Positions 1-7,395 are shown, counted from the first letter of the stretch. The stretch is DNA of 8,519 bases from Verrucomicrobiales bacterium (GCA_003445095.1 DLVS01000612.1:1-8519), one strand, 5' to 3'. Numbers and translations: made by a program. Notes: generated from the letters alone by a model not told the origin.

Positions 1-1608
1 GTGGCCCTGCTGTCGATGCGCGCCCAGGTTGATGAGGAAATCCTTCAGGTCAGGGATGACTGGTACAAGGCGACGATCGGCCTAAACGTAACCATCACCG
101 CATTAGAGGGGCTCGCGGCGACGTTTGGCACGACGGCGGAGCTGCTGGAATTGACGGGGGACGCCTTGGTCGAGGCGTTTCCACGCAGCGTCGGCACATC
201 GCCGGATGTGACTTCGGCGGCGCGGGCCGCAGTAAAATTCAACATGACCGGAGGCTATTTGAGCAGTGTGATTACCGCGGTCACCTTGAGCCAAAGCGCG
301 GAGGCCATCGAACGATCCAAGGAGATCGTGGAGCTGCATAACGAACTCGTGATTGATCGCTTAGATCGAAGTGTCGAATTGCGCGGAATGCTCTACGATG
401 TGGAAGAATTGCTCGTCAACGAAGGGGTAACGCGGCTGAAGATGTTTGCCGTCCGCGAGCAGTTGCGCGGGCTGTTGGACGAGTATCGCTCCACGCTGCA
501 AGAGGGGATTCGGCTCATCGAGGAACGACGCCACGTGAATGCCCAGATCGCTGCCGAGACTCAGAGCAATCGGTATCATGATGTCCTTTTTCGGAGCGCG
601 CGGCACGAATCCATCGAACGATATCGCGCGCTTTATGATATCACCGAACGCTATTGTTATTTGGCCGCCAAAGCTTTCGATTATGAGACGAACTTCGACC
701 CGCGTGATCGTGCCTCCGCGCAACCCCTGTTGGGCGAGATTGCGCGCACGCGCCTGTTAGGGCAGATCGCGGATACCCTGCCCGTCGCCGGACCAGGTTT
801 GGCCGGGCTCATGGCTAAACTCTGGGACAACTTTCGCGCGGTGGAGGGTCGTCTCGGATTTAACAACTTCCAGATCGACACGACTGAGTTTTCTTATCGA
901 GCTGAAAAATCTCAGGTGACCACCGGCCCTGCATGGCGAGCCGTACTCCAAGAGGCTCGGCGGGCGGATCTGTGGGAGGTGCCGGAATTCCGCCGGTTTT
1001 GTCGGCCTTTCGCAGCCCGCGGCGAACCTCAACCGGGAATCGTCTTAACGTTTCCGACGCAGGTGATCGCGGGGAAAAATTTCTTCGGCAATGACCTCGG
1101 AGGCGGGCACTCGGCCTACGATCCAACCGTCTTCGCCACCAAAATTCGCGCGGTCGGGATTCGCTTCGATGGTTATCCTATCGAAACCTTGGCGCGGACC
1201 CCCTACGTGTATCTTATCCCGGCCGGACTTGACTATATGACGATTCCCGACAGTCCGACTCTGGAAACGAGAGCGTGGAACGTGGTCGATCAAGCGATCC
1301 CGGTCCCGCATGCAACAAGTCCGCAAGACTTGGCGCGGGTCGGCTGGACAGCGACGTTGGATTCGCTCACGGGCACCTGGGGCGAGATCCGACGCTTCTC
1401 GAGCTTTCGAGCCGGTGTCGATGCGGCGACCGAAATGCCCTTAAACGCGACTCATTTCATCGGCCGCAGTATTTGGAACGACAACTGGGTCCTCATTATT
1501 CCCGGTCAAACGTTGCACGCCGATCCCGAAACGGGCATCGCTGAATTTATCGAAAATGTTACCGATATTCGATTCAACTTCGAGACTTATGGATATTCTG
1601 GGAATTGA
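1..1608 (+). CDS. C-terminal part of a large helical/beta protein, possibly Tc-toxin-A-like (5' end outside window)
   Basis: The frame is open from base 1 to a TGA at 1606-1608, giving 535 residues. The GTG at base 1 is probably an internal codon: the N-terminus has no signal peptide and begins inside an amphipathic helix, so the gene very likely continues upstream. Residues 1-290 are predominantly charged helical sequence with coiled-coil character (for example 98-210, rich in E, R and L), interrupted at 75-100 by a less charged stretch. Residues 290-535 are beta-rich, with segments such as VLTFPTQVIAGKNFF (348-362), PYVYLIPAGLDYMTIPD (401-417), RSIWNDNWVLIIPGQTL (489-505) and the terminal ETYGYSGN. 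A long helical region followed by a beta C-terminus resembles TcA insecticidal-toxin subunits, and 'W-x-L-x-x-P' followed by 'I-x-D-I-x-x-x-x-x-T-Y' near the end recalls them, but I cannot confirm homology by eye. It may instead be an uncharacterised giant envelope protein. Coding status is secure; the function is a guess. Confidence 0.85.
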   Translation: MALLSMRAQVDEEILQVRDDWYKATIGLNVTITALEGLAATFGTTAELLELTGDALVEAFPRSVGTSPDVTSAARAAVKFNMTGGYLSSVITAVTLSQSAEAIERSKEIVELHNELVIDRLDRSVELRGMLYDVEELLVNEGVTRLKMFAVREQLRGLLDEYRSTLQEGIRLIEERRHVNAQIAAETQSNRYHDVLFRSARHESIERYRALYDITERYCYLAAKAFDYETNFDPRDRASAQPLLGEIARTRLLGQIADTLPVAGPGLAGLMAKLWDNFRAVEGRLGFNNFQIDTTEFSYRAEKSQVTTGPAWRAVLQEARRADLWEVPEFRRFCRPFAARGEPQPGIVLTFPTQVIAGKNFFGNDLGGGHSAYDPTVFATKIRAVGIRFDGYPIETLARTPYVYLIPAGLDYMTIPDSPTLETRAWNVVDQAIPVPHATSPQDLARVGWTATLDSLTGTWGEIRRFSSFRAGVDAATEMPLNATHFIGRSIWNDNWVLIIPGQTLHADPETGIAEFIENVTDIRFNFETYGYSGN

Positions 1609-1611
1609 GCA

Positions 1612-2679
1612 GTGCCTCGCCCGTCGCACCTGTCACTTCAGTTTATGAATACGCTATCAGTAGGGATACTACCGAGCGGCTTAGGGCGGCTCACCGTCTT
1701 GGCGATGATCGTGACGACCGTCTGGGTCGCGCAGTCCGCACGGATTTCGGAACCGCCCACCGTCATTTACGGCCGGATCACGGAACGCGTCGGCGCATTC
1801 GAATTCCCGATCACCCAAGGCCAACTCGTGTGGAATTTGCGCACGACCGGCCCCGGGGCACGCGACTATCAACTCACGGCGCAGGTGGAAAGACTCGGCG
1901 GGGGTCGGTTTTCGTATCGACTGACCTTGCCGCATGAAGTGCTTGCATACGACCTAAACGTGGATCCCAAAGCCCTCGGTCTCGGGGGCACGGGCGCACG
2001 GGTCTTACACCAGTCCGTGACGCTGGACGGTCGGTTGCTGACGCTGGCGCCCGGCACCATCGAAGGCTTTGCGTTGGAACCTTCGCGTCGAGCAGGCCGG
2101 CAACGCATTGACCTCTATCTAAGCGCAAACAGCCCCGATACCGACGGTGATGGTCTGCCGGATTGGTGGGAAGATCAGAACGGTTTGGACAAGTGGGATT
2201 CCGGCGACGCGGCCTCTGTACTTATAGGAGTGACCGACTCAGGCGAAAGCGACCCGCGCCTCTCGTCCAGCATTCGCACGTTTGCTGAGTGGCGTGCCGA
2301 GTGGTTTCCCAACAGTGGCGGCGATCTGGAACGTTTCGGGCTCCTCGATGACGATGATGATGGTATTTCGAACTTGCTGGAATACGCCTTCAATCTGAAT
2401 CCCACCCAATCGGACGCACAGAATGCGGGGGCGCTGCCATATCCGATCAACCAAGGCGGACGCTTAGGAGTGGTTTTTCGTCAACGCGCCCTTGCCACCG
2501 ACCTGACCTACCAAATTGAACGTTCCGCCGACTTGCTCGAGTGGACGGATGCTTCCCCCGAGCTGGAAGCGGTGGCAAACGCGTTCGGGAGCACGTCAAC
2601 GGCCACGACCTGGGTCGAGCGTGCGGAACTCCCGTCCGTGGCATGTCGATTTTTTCGCGTCCGAGTGGGGCGGCAGTGA
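1612..2679 (+). CDS. Exported protein with calcium-binding DxDxDG loops and verrucomicrobial C-terminal module
   Basis: A 355-codon gene starting 3 nt after the preceding stop, so translational coupling in one operon is likely. The GTG at 1612 is taken because of that spacing. An in-frame ATG at 1645 (residue 12) is an equally good candidate, and neither has a clear Shine-Dalgarno sequence. A hydrophobic export segment TVLAMIVTTVWVA lies at residues 28-40, ending in A-Q-S-A, a plausible signal-peptidase site. Residues 48-170 form a beta-rich N-terminal domain beginning 'PTVIYGRITERVG'. Residues 176-187 (DTDGDGLPDWWE) and 246-258 (DDDDDGISNLLEY) are acidic loops like thrombospondin type-3 or dockerin calcium sites. 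The end, 299-311 (TYQIERSADLLEW) and 346-352 (RFFRVRV), matches the C-terminal module of the other exported proteins here. Likely a secreted or cell-surface protein; a specific function is not recognised. Its position suggests it works with the large protein upstream. Confidence 0.88.
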   Translation: MPRPSHLSLQFMNTLSVGILPSGLGRLTVLAMIVTTVWVAQSARISEPPTVIYGRITERVGAFEFPITQGQLVWNLRTTGPGARDYQLTAQVERLGGGRFSYRLTLPHEVLAYDLNVDPKALGLGGTGARVLHQSVTLDGRLLTLAPGTIEGFALEPSRRAGRQRIDLYLSANSPDTDGDGLPDWWEDQNGLDKWDSGDAASVLIGVTDSGESDPRLSSSIRTFAEWRAEWFPNSGGDLERFGLLDDDDDGISNLLEYAFNLNPTQSDAQNAGALPYPINQGGRLGVVFRQRALATDLTYQIERSADLLEWTDASPELEAVANAFGSTSTATTWVERAELPSVACRFFRVRVGRQ

Positions 2680-2688
2680 TCGCTCCAG

Positions 2689-2715
2689 AGCGCGGACAGC
2701 TCCTTCTCCGCAGCT
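2689..2715 (+). other. Possible stem-loop downstream of the calcium-loop gene
   Basis: In the 96-nt gap between the two genes, AGCGCGGA (2689-2696) can pair with TCCGC plus GCT (2707-2711, 2713-2715) across a one-base bulge, with a 10-nt loop. No T-run follows, so it is not a typical intrinsic terminator. The first bases of this gap (GCTCCAGAG at 2682-2690) are identical to nine bases of the repeat at 5829-5837, so it could instead be a decayed third copy of that repeat. Confidence 0.25.
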
Positions 2716-2775
2716 AAGGCAGCCCACGGCTTATGGTCTGATGAGATGAGATTCCTCTGATAACGTCAGACGACG

Positions 2776-3717
2776 ATGAATGCGACTTCTACTTATTTGT
2801 TTCTATCGGCAGTCCTACTGCTCGGCACCAGCTGTGAACGTCAGCGTTCGCCAGACCTCAATCCCGACATCGTCGCCATTGTCGATGGCGTTCCCATTCG
2901 CCGCGTCGATCTCGCTATTGAACTGACACGCGGGCGGGAGCGGGGCCAGGCCGATCCCCAAGCAACGTTCGATAATCTGCTTCAACGTGAACGACTCGTG
3001 GCCCGCGCGCGGCGGCTGAACCTGGATCAAGATCCAGAAGTTCAGCGCGCTTACAAAGGTCTGCTCATGGCCAAGTTAAAGGAAACTGAACTGGAGCCGC
3101 GAATCCGCGCGACGGGAGTATCCGAAGACGAACTATTGGTCGTCTCAAGGCAAGGCCAGCCCACCGTGTCATCGCCGCAAATGCGCCTAGCGATCCTGCG
3201 CGCCCAGGTCAGTCCCAAAGCCAGCGCCTTGAAGCGAAAGGAAACGGCCACGAAAATGGAGGCGATCCGCGCGCAGGCGCTTCAATTGCCTCCCGGGACG
3301 CTGGGCTTTGGCCCGTTGGCTTTTGAGAATTCGGACGACGACTCGACGCGCCATCGTGGGGGCGATCTGGGATGGCTAAATCCCGATCCGGGGCGATACC
3401 ACTACGACAGCAATGTCTTGGCCGCGGGATTCGCTCTGCGCTCCATCGGCGAGATCAGCTCGGTGATCCGCGGTCAGGATGGCCTCTATCTCGTTCGCCT
3501 CATAGACCGTCGTCAGGCAGGATCCGCCGCGACCCAGCCGGACGAGAATCTGCTACGGCACCGAGCGCAGCTCGAGAAGCGCCGCTCCCTTGAACTCGCC
3601 TTCGCCGAGGAAACGCGTCTGATGATCCCGGTCACGCTCAACGAAGAAATTGTCCGGCAAGTGATGAACGAGTCGGCGGCACAGTCTGCGGCCCCTCCGA
3701 GTCCCCTGAACCACTGA
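2776..3717 (+). CDS. Parvulin-type (PpiC/SurA-like) peptidyl-prolyl isomerase family lipoprotein
   Basis: A 313-residue protein. The N-terminus is hydrophobic and ends in LLLGTSC with Cys20 as probable lipidation site. It fits a relaxed lipobox, although residue -3 is Gly rather than Leu and the n-region before the hydrophobic core has no Lys or Arg, which is unusual. An in-frame TAA at 2760-2762, with only four codons before this ATG, fixes the start. Residues 32-110 look like a SurA-type helical N-domain ('IVAIVDGVPI', then 'NLLQRERLVARARRLNL'). Residues about 134-246 form the parvulin domain, recognised by RHRGGDLGWL (192-201), GFALRSIGEISSVI (218-231) and DGLYLVRLID (235-244). The usual catalytic-site histidines appear replaced: the position before 'IL' in the first strand is Ala139, and the second is Tyr238 in GLYLVRL. 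It may therefore act as a chaperone rather than an active isomerase. Family assignment is firm. A role in folding the neighbouring exported proteins is inference. The Pro/Ala-rich tail ends 'PPSPLNH'. Confidence 0.9.
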   Translation: MNATSTYLFLSAVLLLGTSCERQRSPDLNPDIVAIVDGVPIRRVDLAIELTRGRERGQADPQATFDNLLQRERLVARARRLNLDQDPEVQRAYKGLLMAKLKETELEPRIRATGVSEDELLVVSRQGQPTVSSPQMRLAILRAQVSPKASALKRKETATKMEAIRAQALQLPPGTLGFGPLAFENSDDDSTRHRGGDLGWLNPDPGRYHYDSNVLAAGFALRSIGEISSVIRGQDGLYLVRLIDRRQAGSAATQPDENLLRHRAQLEKRRSLELAFAEETRLMIPVTLNEEIVRQVMNESAAQSAAPPSPLNH

Positions 3718-3737
3718 ATTGCACACTTTTCAAGCCC

Positions 3738-3759
3738 GGCCATTGAATCCAATCGGGCC
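3738..3759 (+). terminator. Hairpin after the parvulin gene, terminator-like or attenuator
   Basis: GGCCATTG (3738-3745) pairs with CAAT (3750-3753) and GGCC (3756-3759) across a 2-nt bulge, closing an AATC loop. This makes an 8-bp stem 20 nt after the parvulin stop. A run of five T (3769-3773) begins 9 nt beyond the stem, further than usual for an intrinsic terminator. It could end the upstream operon, which would leave the following delta-60 gene to its own promoter, or the pairing could be fortuitous inside coding sequence, since the frame is open through it. Confidence 0.3.
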
Positions 3760-3915
3760 ATCAGTGAATTTTTACAGGGCCCGCGAGTCCGGGTCGATTC
3801 AAGTGGCCACTTCGCCACAAAGTGGACGCCGGCTTGCTGTGGCGCGGTCTTCGGATTCGCGCAAGGTATCGAACTTCATTCCAGCATTGGCGTTACTGCG
3901 GATGGCCACTGGGAA

Positions 3916-5694
3916 GTGGTCGTACGAGATCCATCTCTTCCTTCCAGTCCTTTCGCCATTGTTGATCTGAATGGAAGGGGAAGAGAACTGCGGCGAAAGC
4001 GGCTTCCCGACTGGGTCCAAAAAGCGTTGTCCCTGCAAGTAATCCGCGTCGCGGACGGCAATCTTCGAATCCTCGCCGCGTTTAGGGATGAGACCTGGGT
4101 CTCGCCGGGCCGATGGCTGCGGGAGACCCGGTATGAATCGCTGCTCTTTTCACCGACCGGCGAATTCATCCAGCAGAATATCATTAGAGTGACCAATGCT
4201 GTCACGCCGCCGATGCCCGTGTCTTTCTCGGATGGATCTCTGCTGTTTGCGCATGACCCGGTCTCAAACTTTGACTCGGTGGACGGAAGCAGCACACCGG
4301 GCCCGGTTCTCATCAATCGACAAGGTCAAGTAGACAGCGCGTTTACCGCCTGGCTGCAGGATGACCCCGACCGGAGATTCTTTCAGCAGGCCGACGGGCG
4401 AATCTGGTCTTTTCAATCGCGGACCCGATGGCTGGCGAGACTCGACCGGGACGGACAATTGAGTCCACTGCGGCTGATTACTTGGGGCTACGGCACGAGC
4501 AACCTGAACAGTCGGCTGCAAAGCGATCTGTTCCTTGTGACGTTCTCCGATGTGATTGGGCGCTATCCGCCCGCAGACAAATGGGGAGGTTTGCCGTCCG
4601 CCCGAGCTGAAGTTTACCCCGGAATTGCCCGCGCAACGGTATTGGCGGATGACCGAGTCCTCGTCTGGGGGAGCTTTACCGGTGTCGCCGGCTGGAGGAG
4701 TCCCGGCGTGGCGAGACTCGATCCTACATTGATCCCCGATCGCCGATTCCGTAGCCCACTTCCCGATGGGTTCGCCGTGCAGGCAGCGCTCTTCCAACCA
4801 GACGGCCGCATTCTCGTCGCCTACGGACCAGCCCCAGGAAATCGCCCGCCGGGGTTTGCGGAACTAACTCGCCTGACGAACGACGGGGCAACCGACAACA
4901 CGTTTGACCGTCCAGTTCGCTTCGATGGACGCGTGAATGGGTTGGCTCTCGACAATCAGGGAAGGATTTTGGTCGGCGGGGGATTTCGACTAGCGAACGG
5001 GGCACCTTGTCCATCGGTCGCTCGTCTGCTGCCCGACGGTGCCGTCGATGAGACGTTCGTTAGAGGGTCCGGATCCGACCGGCCGGTCATGGCGTTATTC
5101 GTTCAACCCGACGACAGCGTCGTGGCCTACGGAGACTTTCGACAATTTGACGGGCATGAAAGGTGGAGTCTGGCGCGGCTCGGCGGCGGTACTCCGGCAT
5201 CTGGCTCGGTCAGAGTGATCGGGATCTCTCCTTCACACGCGGCTCGGTTGGGCGAACGAATTACGCTAGGAGCCTTGGTTTCTGGGGAAGCCCCATTACG
5301 CCTTCAGTGGTTCCACGGCGGAATTCAGTTAGCGGGCGAAGCCAACCGGACGTTGCTCTTGCAGACGGTTTCAGTAATGGACACAGGAACCTATGAGTTA
5401 CGCGTTTCTGATGGCAATGGCACGGTGGTCAGTGCGTCGACGGAACTCGCCGTCGCCCCGGACGTCGCCGAGCCGCCCGTGCTCGCAATCCTCCCGAGGC
5501 GTCGTTCCGCTGCTGCGTTCGGTTTGGTGGCAGACCCAAACGCAAGCTATCGCCTCGAACTCTCAACCGATCTTGTGAACTGGCTTTCGTTACCCGTGGC
5601 CGCGGAACCCAACGGTTTTTTCTGGGCCGACGATTTGTATTGGCAGCATCAGCCTATGGCGCGGTGGTTTTACCGGGTCGTCGCCAATGAATGA
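3916..5694 (+). CDS. Delta-60 repeat / Ig-like protein with verrucomicrobial C-terminal module; 5' end apparently lost
   Basis: 592 residues from the first usual start codon (GTG 3916), but the same frame is open back to 3718, directly after the parvulin stop, with no ATG, GTG or TTG. The residues just upstream (SIGVTADGHWEVVVRDP) look coding. No signal peptide is seen with either boundary, odd for this protein type, so the gene may be 5'-truncated or use an ATT start. Delta-60 (DUF5122-like) propeller repeats occur at about 239-280, 286-331, 338-381 and 388-422, best seen in 'NQGRILVGGGFRLANG' followed by 'VARLLPDGAVDETF'; weaker ones are at 125-185. An Ig-like domain spans about 432-513 with the core Trp (LQWFHGG) and DTGTYELRV but without the cysteine pair. 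The C-terminal module is SYRLELSTDLVNW (544-556) then RWFYRVV (583-589). Probably derived from a secreted or surface protein; ligand unknown. Confidence 0.8.
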   Translation: MVVRDPSLPSSPFAIVDLNGRGRELRRKRLPDWVQKALSLQVIRVADGNLRILAAFRDETWVSPGRWLRETRYESLLFSPTGEFIQQNIIRVTNAVTPPMPVSFSDGSLLFAHDPVSNFDSVDGSSTPGPVLINRQGQVDSAFTAWLQDDPDRRFFQQADGRIWSFQSRTRWLARLDRDGQLSPLRLITWGYGTSNLNSRLQSDLFLVTFSDVIGRYPPADKWGGLPSARAEVYPGIARATVLADDRVLVWGSFTGVAGWRSPGVARLDPTLIPDRRFRSPLPDGFAVQAALFQPDGRILVAYGPAPGNRPPGFAELTRLTNDGATDNTFDRPVRFDGRVNGLALDNQGRILVGGGFRLANGAPCPSVARLLPDGAVDETFVRGSGSDRPVMALFVQPDDSVVAYGDFRQFDGHERWSLARLGGGTPASGSVRVIGISPSHAARLGERITLGALVSGEAPLRLQWFHGGIQLAGEANRTLLLQTVSVMDTGTYELRVSDGNGTVVSASTELAVAPDVAEPPVLAILPRRRSAAAFGLVADPNASYRLELSTDLVNWLSLPVAAEPNGFFWADDLYWQHQPMARWFYRVVANE

Positions 5695-5822
5695 GCGTCC
5701 GAATCTCGTCGCTGATGACGCTCGCCAAACTGTGGGTCACGGTTGTCCTCGCAGATCTTTCCCCGTGGGTGACTCCGGCGAATGGTCAGAATGCCCGCTT
5801 TTACCGGGTGATGGTGCCGTAG
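5691..5822 (+). pseudogene. 43-aa ORF: signal peptide joined to an FYRV C-terminal tail (possible internal-deletion remnant)
   Basis: The ATG at 5691 overlaps the TGA of the delta-60 gene as ATGA, a classic coupling arrangement, and the frame runs to TAG at 5820-5822. The N-terminal part has a basic start (MSVR), a hydrophobic core (LWVTVVLA, residues 14-21) and a small-residue region ending TPANG, so it reads as a signal peptide. The last eleven residues, QNARFYRVMVP, match the terminal beta-strand motif of the C-terminal module (compare RWFYRVV in the gene just upstream). The DNA TTTTACCGGGT occurs identically at 5668-5678 and 5799-5809. No mature domain lies between the two ends. It may be a gene whose interior was deleted, a product of duplication of the upstream 3' end, or a genuine small secreted peptide. 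Chance cannot be excluded for an ORF this short. Confidence 0.4.
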
Positions 5823-5885
5823 CGCGGGGCTCCAGAGACCGACCCTTTGTTCCTCCGCGATCCAATCCTGCCGTTCATTTTCTGA
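5823..5885 (-). repeat. Intergenic structured repeat, copy A
   Basis: The block at 5827-5870 matches 7542-7585 at 31 of 44 positions without gaps, same strand, and the similarity extends with small gaps to about 5885, overlapping the 3' end of the propeller gene. On the + strand CAGAG (5833-5837) pairs with CTTTG (5845-5849) around a 7-nt loop. CGCGGGG (5823-5829) pairs with CTCCGCG (5853-5859), including one G-T, across a 3x3 internal loop. Substitutions relative to copy B are not concentrated at third positions in any frame, so it is not a conserved coding segment. It lies in the gap between convergent genes and might act as a bidirectional 3'-end structure, although no T-run follows. Confidence 0.5.
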
Positions 5886-7395
5886 GCCGGTAATACTGTT
5901 CGCGGCCGTTGCTGGGCAACGTGACGCTGTTCCTGCCATCGATCACATGGGGGGGCTCGGATAGGGAATCCCAGGAGGAGGGATTCAAAAGAGGGGATCC
6001 TTCGAGTCTGAATCCTTCAGCCAGAGCAGGCCACGAAAGGGTCAGGTGGGTCTCGCTCCGCCTGACGTCCAGGGTGGGCGAAGGAAGCCAGAAACGATGC
6101 GCGTAGAGATCCGAGTAAACGATTCCTTGATTCGAATAGGACTCCGTCCACACGGCCACGGCGGAGCCCTCGCGATTGAACTTTAATTGGATGTCCCCGA
6201 TGACTCCTCCTTTCACCGGTGCCACAAACGGAAGCACCTCCACCTCTCCCCACCCTGAAGCCCGGTCATAGCGTCGCAACGCCAATGGGCCTATCCTTGG
6301 GGACGGGGTCTTTTCCTCGCTCCAAGTGCAAATGATGTTTCCTTGGTCGTCCAGGTAGCTGGGCTGCGGGATCGGATTGCTGAGGAAGATGCTGGTCAGC
6401 ACCTGGGGACCCTGCCACTCGCCGTCCGCCAGGAAATGATTGGCGGCGATGGAGAAGTCAAAGGCGGTTCTCCACGAAACGACCGCGTCGCCAACGGCGT
6501 TGACCTCGACTCGGGGTTGGCGTGGCAGATTGTCTCGCGCTACCAAAACGTGGGGTTGCCAGTCCTCGTTCGGTCGCATTTGAGCACTGTAAAGATGGGT
6601 CTCCGGCCACGCCGTGGTTTTTTCGAGCCACACAGCGACCGCCGTTCCGGTGTCGTTCATGGCGACCGCCGGCGAGGTATAGACTGGAGAACTGTAGATG
6701 GGTTGAGCGGCCAACCAGCCTCGACCCGGGACGAAGGACGAGGCGACCAACGTCCAGCCAGACGCAAGCACCCATCGCCCCCATAGCAAGATTGCCCTCC
6801 CATCGGCGTTCATGGCGAACGGCAGTTCTTCCCGGGCAAGTCCCCGGTCGCCCAGCGGAACCGGATCCTTCCAGCCCGACCCCGCAATATACTCGCTGCC
6901 GAAGATCCTGTTTCCATTGTCATCGGCCCAGGTCAGCAGACCATTTCCTTTGGAATCCACTCCCAGTCCCAGATTCGAAGCGAAGACGCTAAAGGGTGAA
7001 GGCCTGGTAGAAATGGGAACCGGCGGCTGCCAATCCCCGCCCGCCTCTCGCCGCGACGAGTACAGCCCATGCTGGCCCGTCCAGACCAACAAGCCCGTTC
7101 CCTCGCGATTCACGGAGACGACCAGTGAGTTCACCTGGTCCTGGGTGTTGGAGATATCCAACACCGAGAAGGCTGAAGGCCCGCCAGAGGCGTCATAGTG
7201 AACCCGGTGAATCTCTTGCTCGGTCAACCAGTGGCTCCAGAAAATCTCGCAAGCACCTGTGTCCTCAACTGTAGCGACCAAGGAACCGAGGATGTCGGGT
7301 GTTGTGAGGCCCATCTCCAGAAGGTCTGCTCCGGGCGACTCGTTCGGATTGGTGAGGATCAGAACGAGAATAGCCATTTGCCACGTCGGCTTCAT
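5875..7395 (-). CDS. Exported beta-propeller-like protein with eight ~51-residue repeats and C-terminal module
   Basis: 506 residues, ATG at 7395-7393; an in-frame stop four codons further upstream limits the start. The N-terminus MKPTWQMAILVLILTNP looks like a signal peptide with cleavage near PGA (21-23). Eight repeats share the signature [N/D/E]-x-x-G-x5-W, with Trp at residues 53, 105, 156, 205, 256, 308, 358 and 416, and Gly exactly six residues before each Trp. Repeats 2-7 also carry a second Trp (122, 175, 227, 279, 327, 382), mostly in a 'G-x-W-x-x-P' type strand. This regularity implies a seven- or eight-bladed beta-propeller, reminiscent of sialidase/BNR-like propellers, but no catalytic residues are recognisable. 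The end, LTLSWPALAEGFRLEGSP (451-468), SSW (473-475) and YYRLRK, is the C-terminal module. Probably a secreted or surface binding protein of unknown ligand. The gene converges on the delta-60 gene. No clear Shine-Dalgarno sequence precedes it. Confidence 0.9.
   Translation of the reverse strand: MKPTWQMAILVLILTNPNESPGADLLEMGLTTPDILGSLVATVEDTGACEIFWSHWLTEQEIHRVHYDASGGPSAFSVLDISNTQDQVNSLVVSVNREGTGLLVWTGQHGLYSSRREAGGDWQPPVPISTRPSPFSVFASNLGLGVDSKGNGLLTWADDNGNRIFGSEYIAGSGWKDPVPLGDRGLAREELPFAMNADGRAILLWGRWVLASGWTLVASSFVPGRGWLAAQPIYSSPVYTSPAVAMNDTGTAVAVWLEKTTAWPETHLYSAQMRPNEDWQPHVLVARDNLPRQPRVEVNAVGDAVVSWRTAFDFSIAANHFLADGEWQGPQVLTSIFLSNPIPQPSYLDDQGNIICTWSEEKTPSPRIGPLALRRYDRASGWGEVEVLPFVAPVKGGVIGDIQLKFNREGSAVAVWTESYSNQGIVYSDLYAHRFWLPSPTLDVRRSETHLTLSWPALAEGFRLEGSPLLNPSSWDSLSEPPHVIDGRNSVTLPSNGREQYYRLRK

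Noticed and set aside
3719..3970. Plus-strand TTG-initiated 83-aa ORF after the parvulin gene, considered as the missing N-terminus of the delta-60 protein.
   Set aside because: It has no hydrophobic signal segment near its start, and its second half is in a different frame from sequence that reads well as the delta-60 protein.
4264..4797. Minus-strand 177-aa ORF opposite the delta-60 gene.
   Set aside because: It is antisense to recognisable delta-60 repeats and shows no domain, signal or start context of its own.
5670..5939. Minus-strand 89-aa ORF across the convergent gap.
   Set aside because: It overlaps the ends of two well-supported genes in other frames and contains repeat A; no signal peptide or recognisable domain.
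6343..6992. Plus-strand ORFs of 147 and 156 aa opposite the propeller gene.
   Set aside because: They are antisense to a protein with eight regular repeats and a signal peptide; their compositions (R, P, S rich) are typical of shadow frames.
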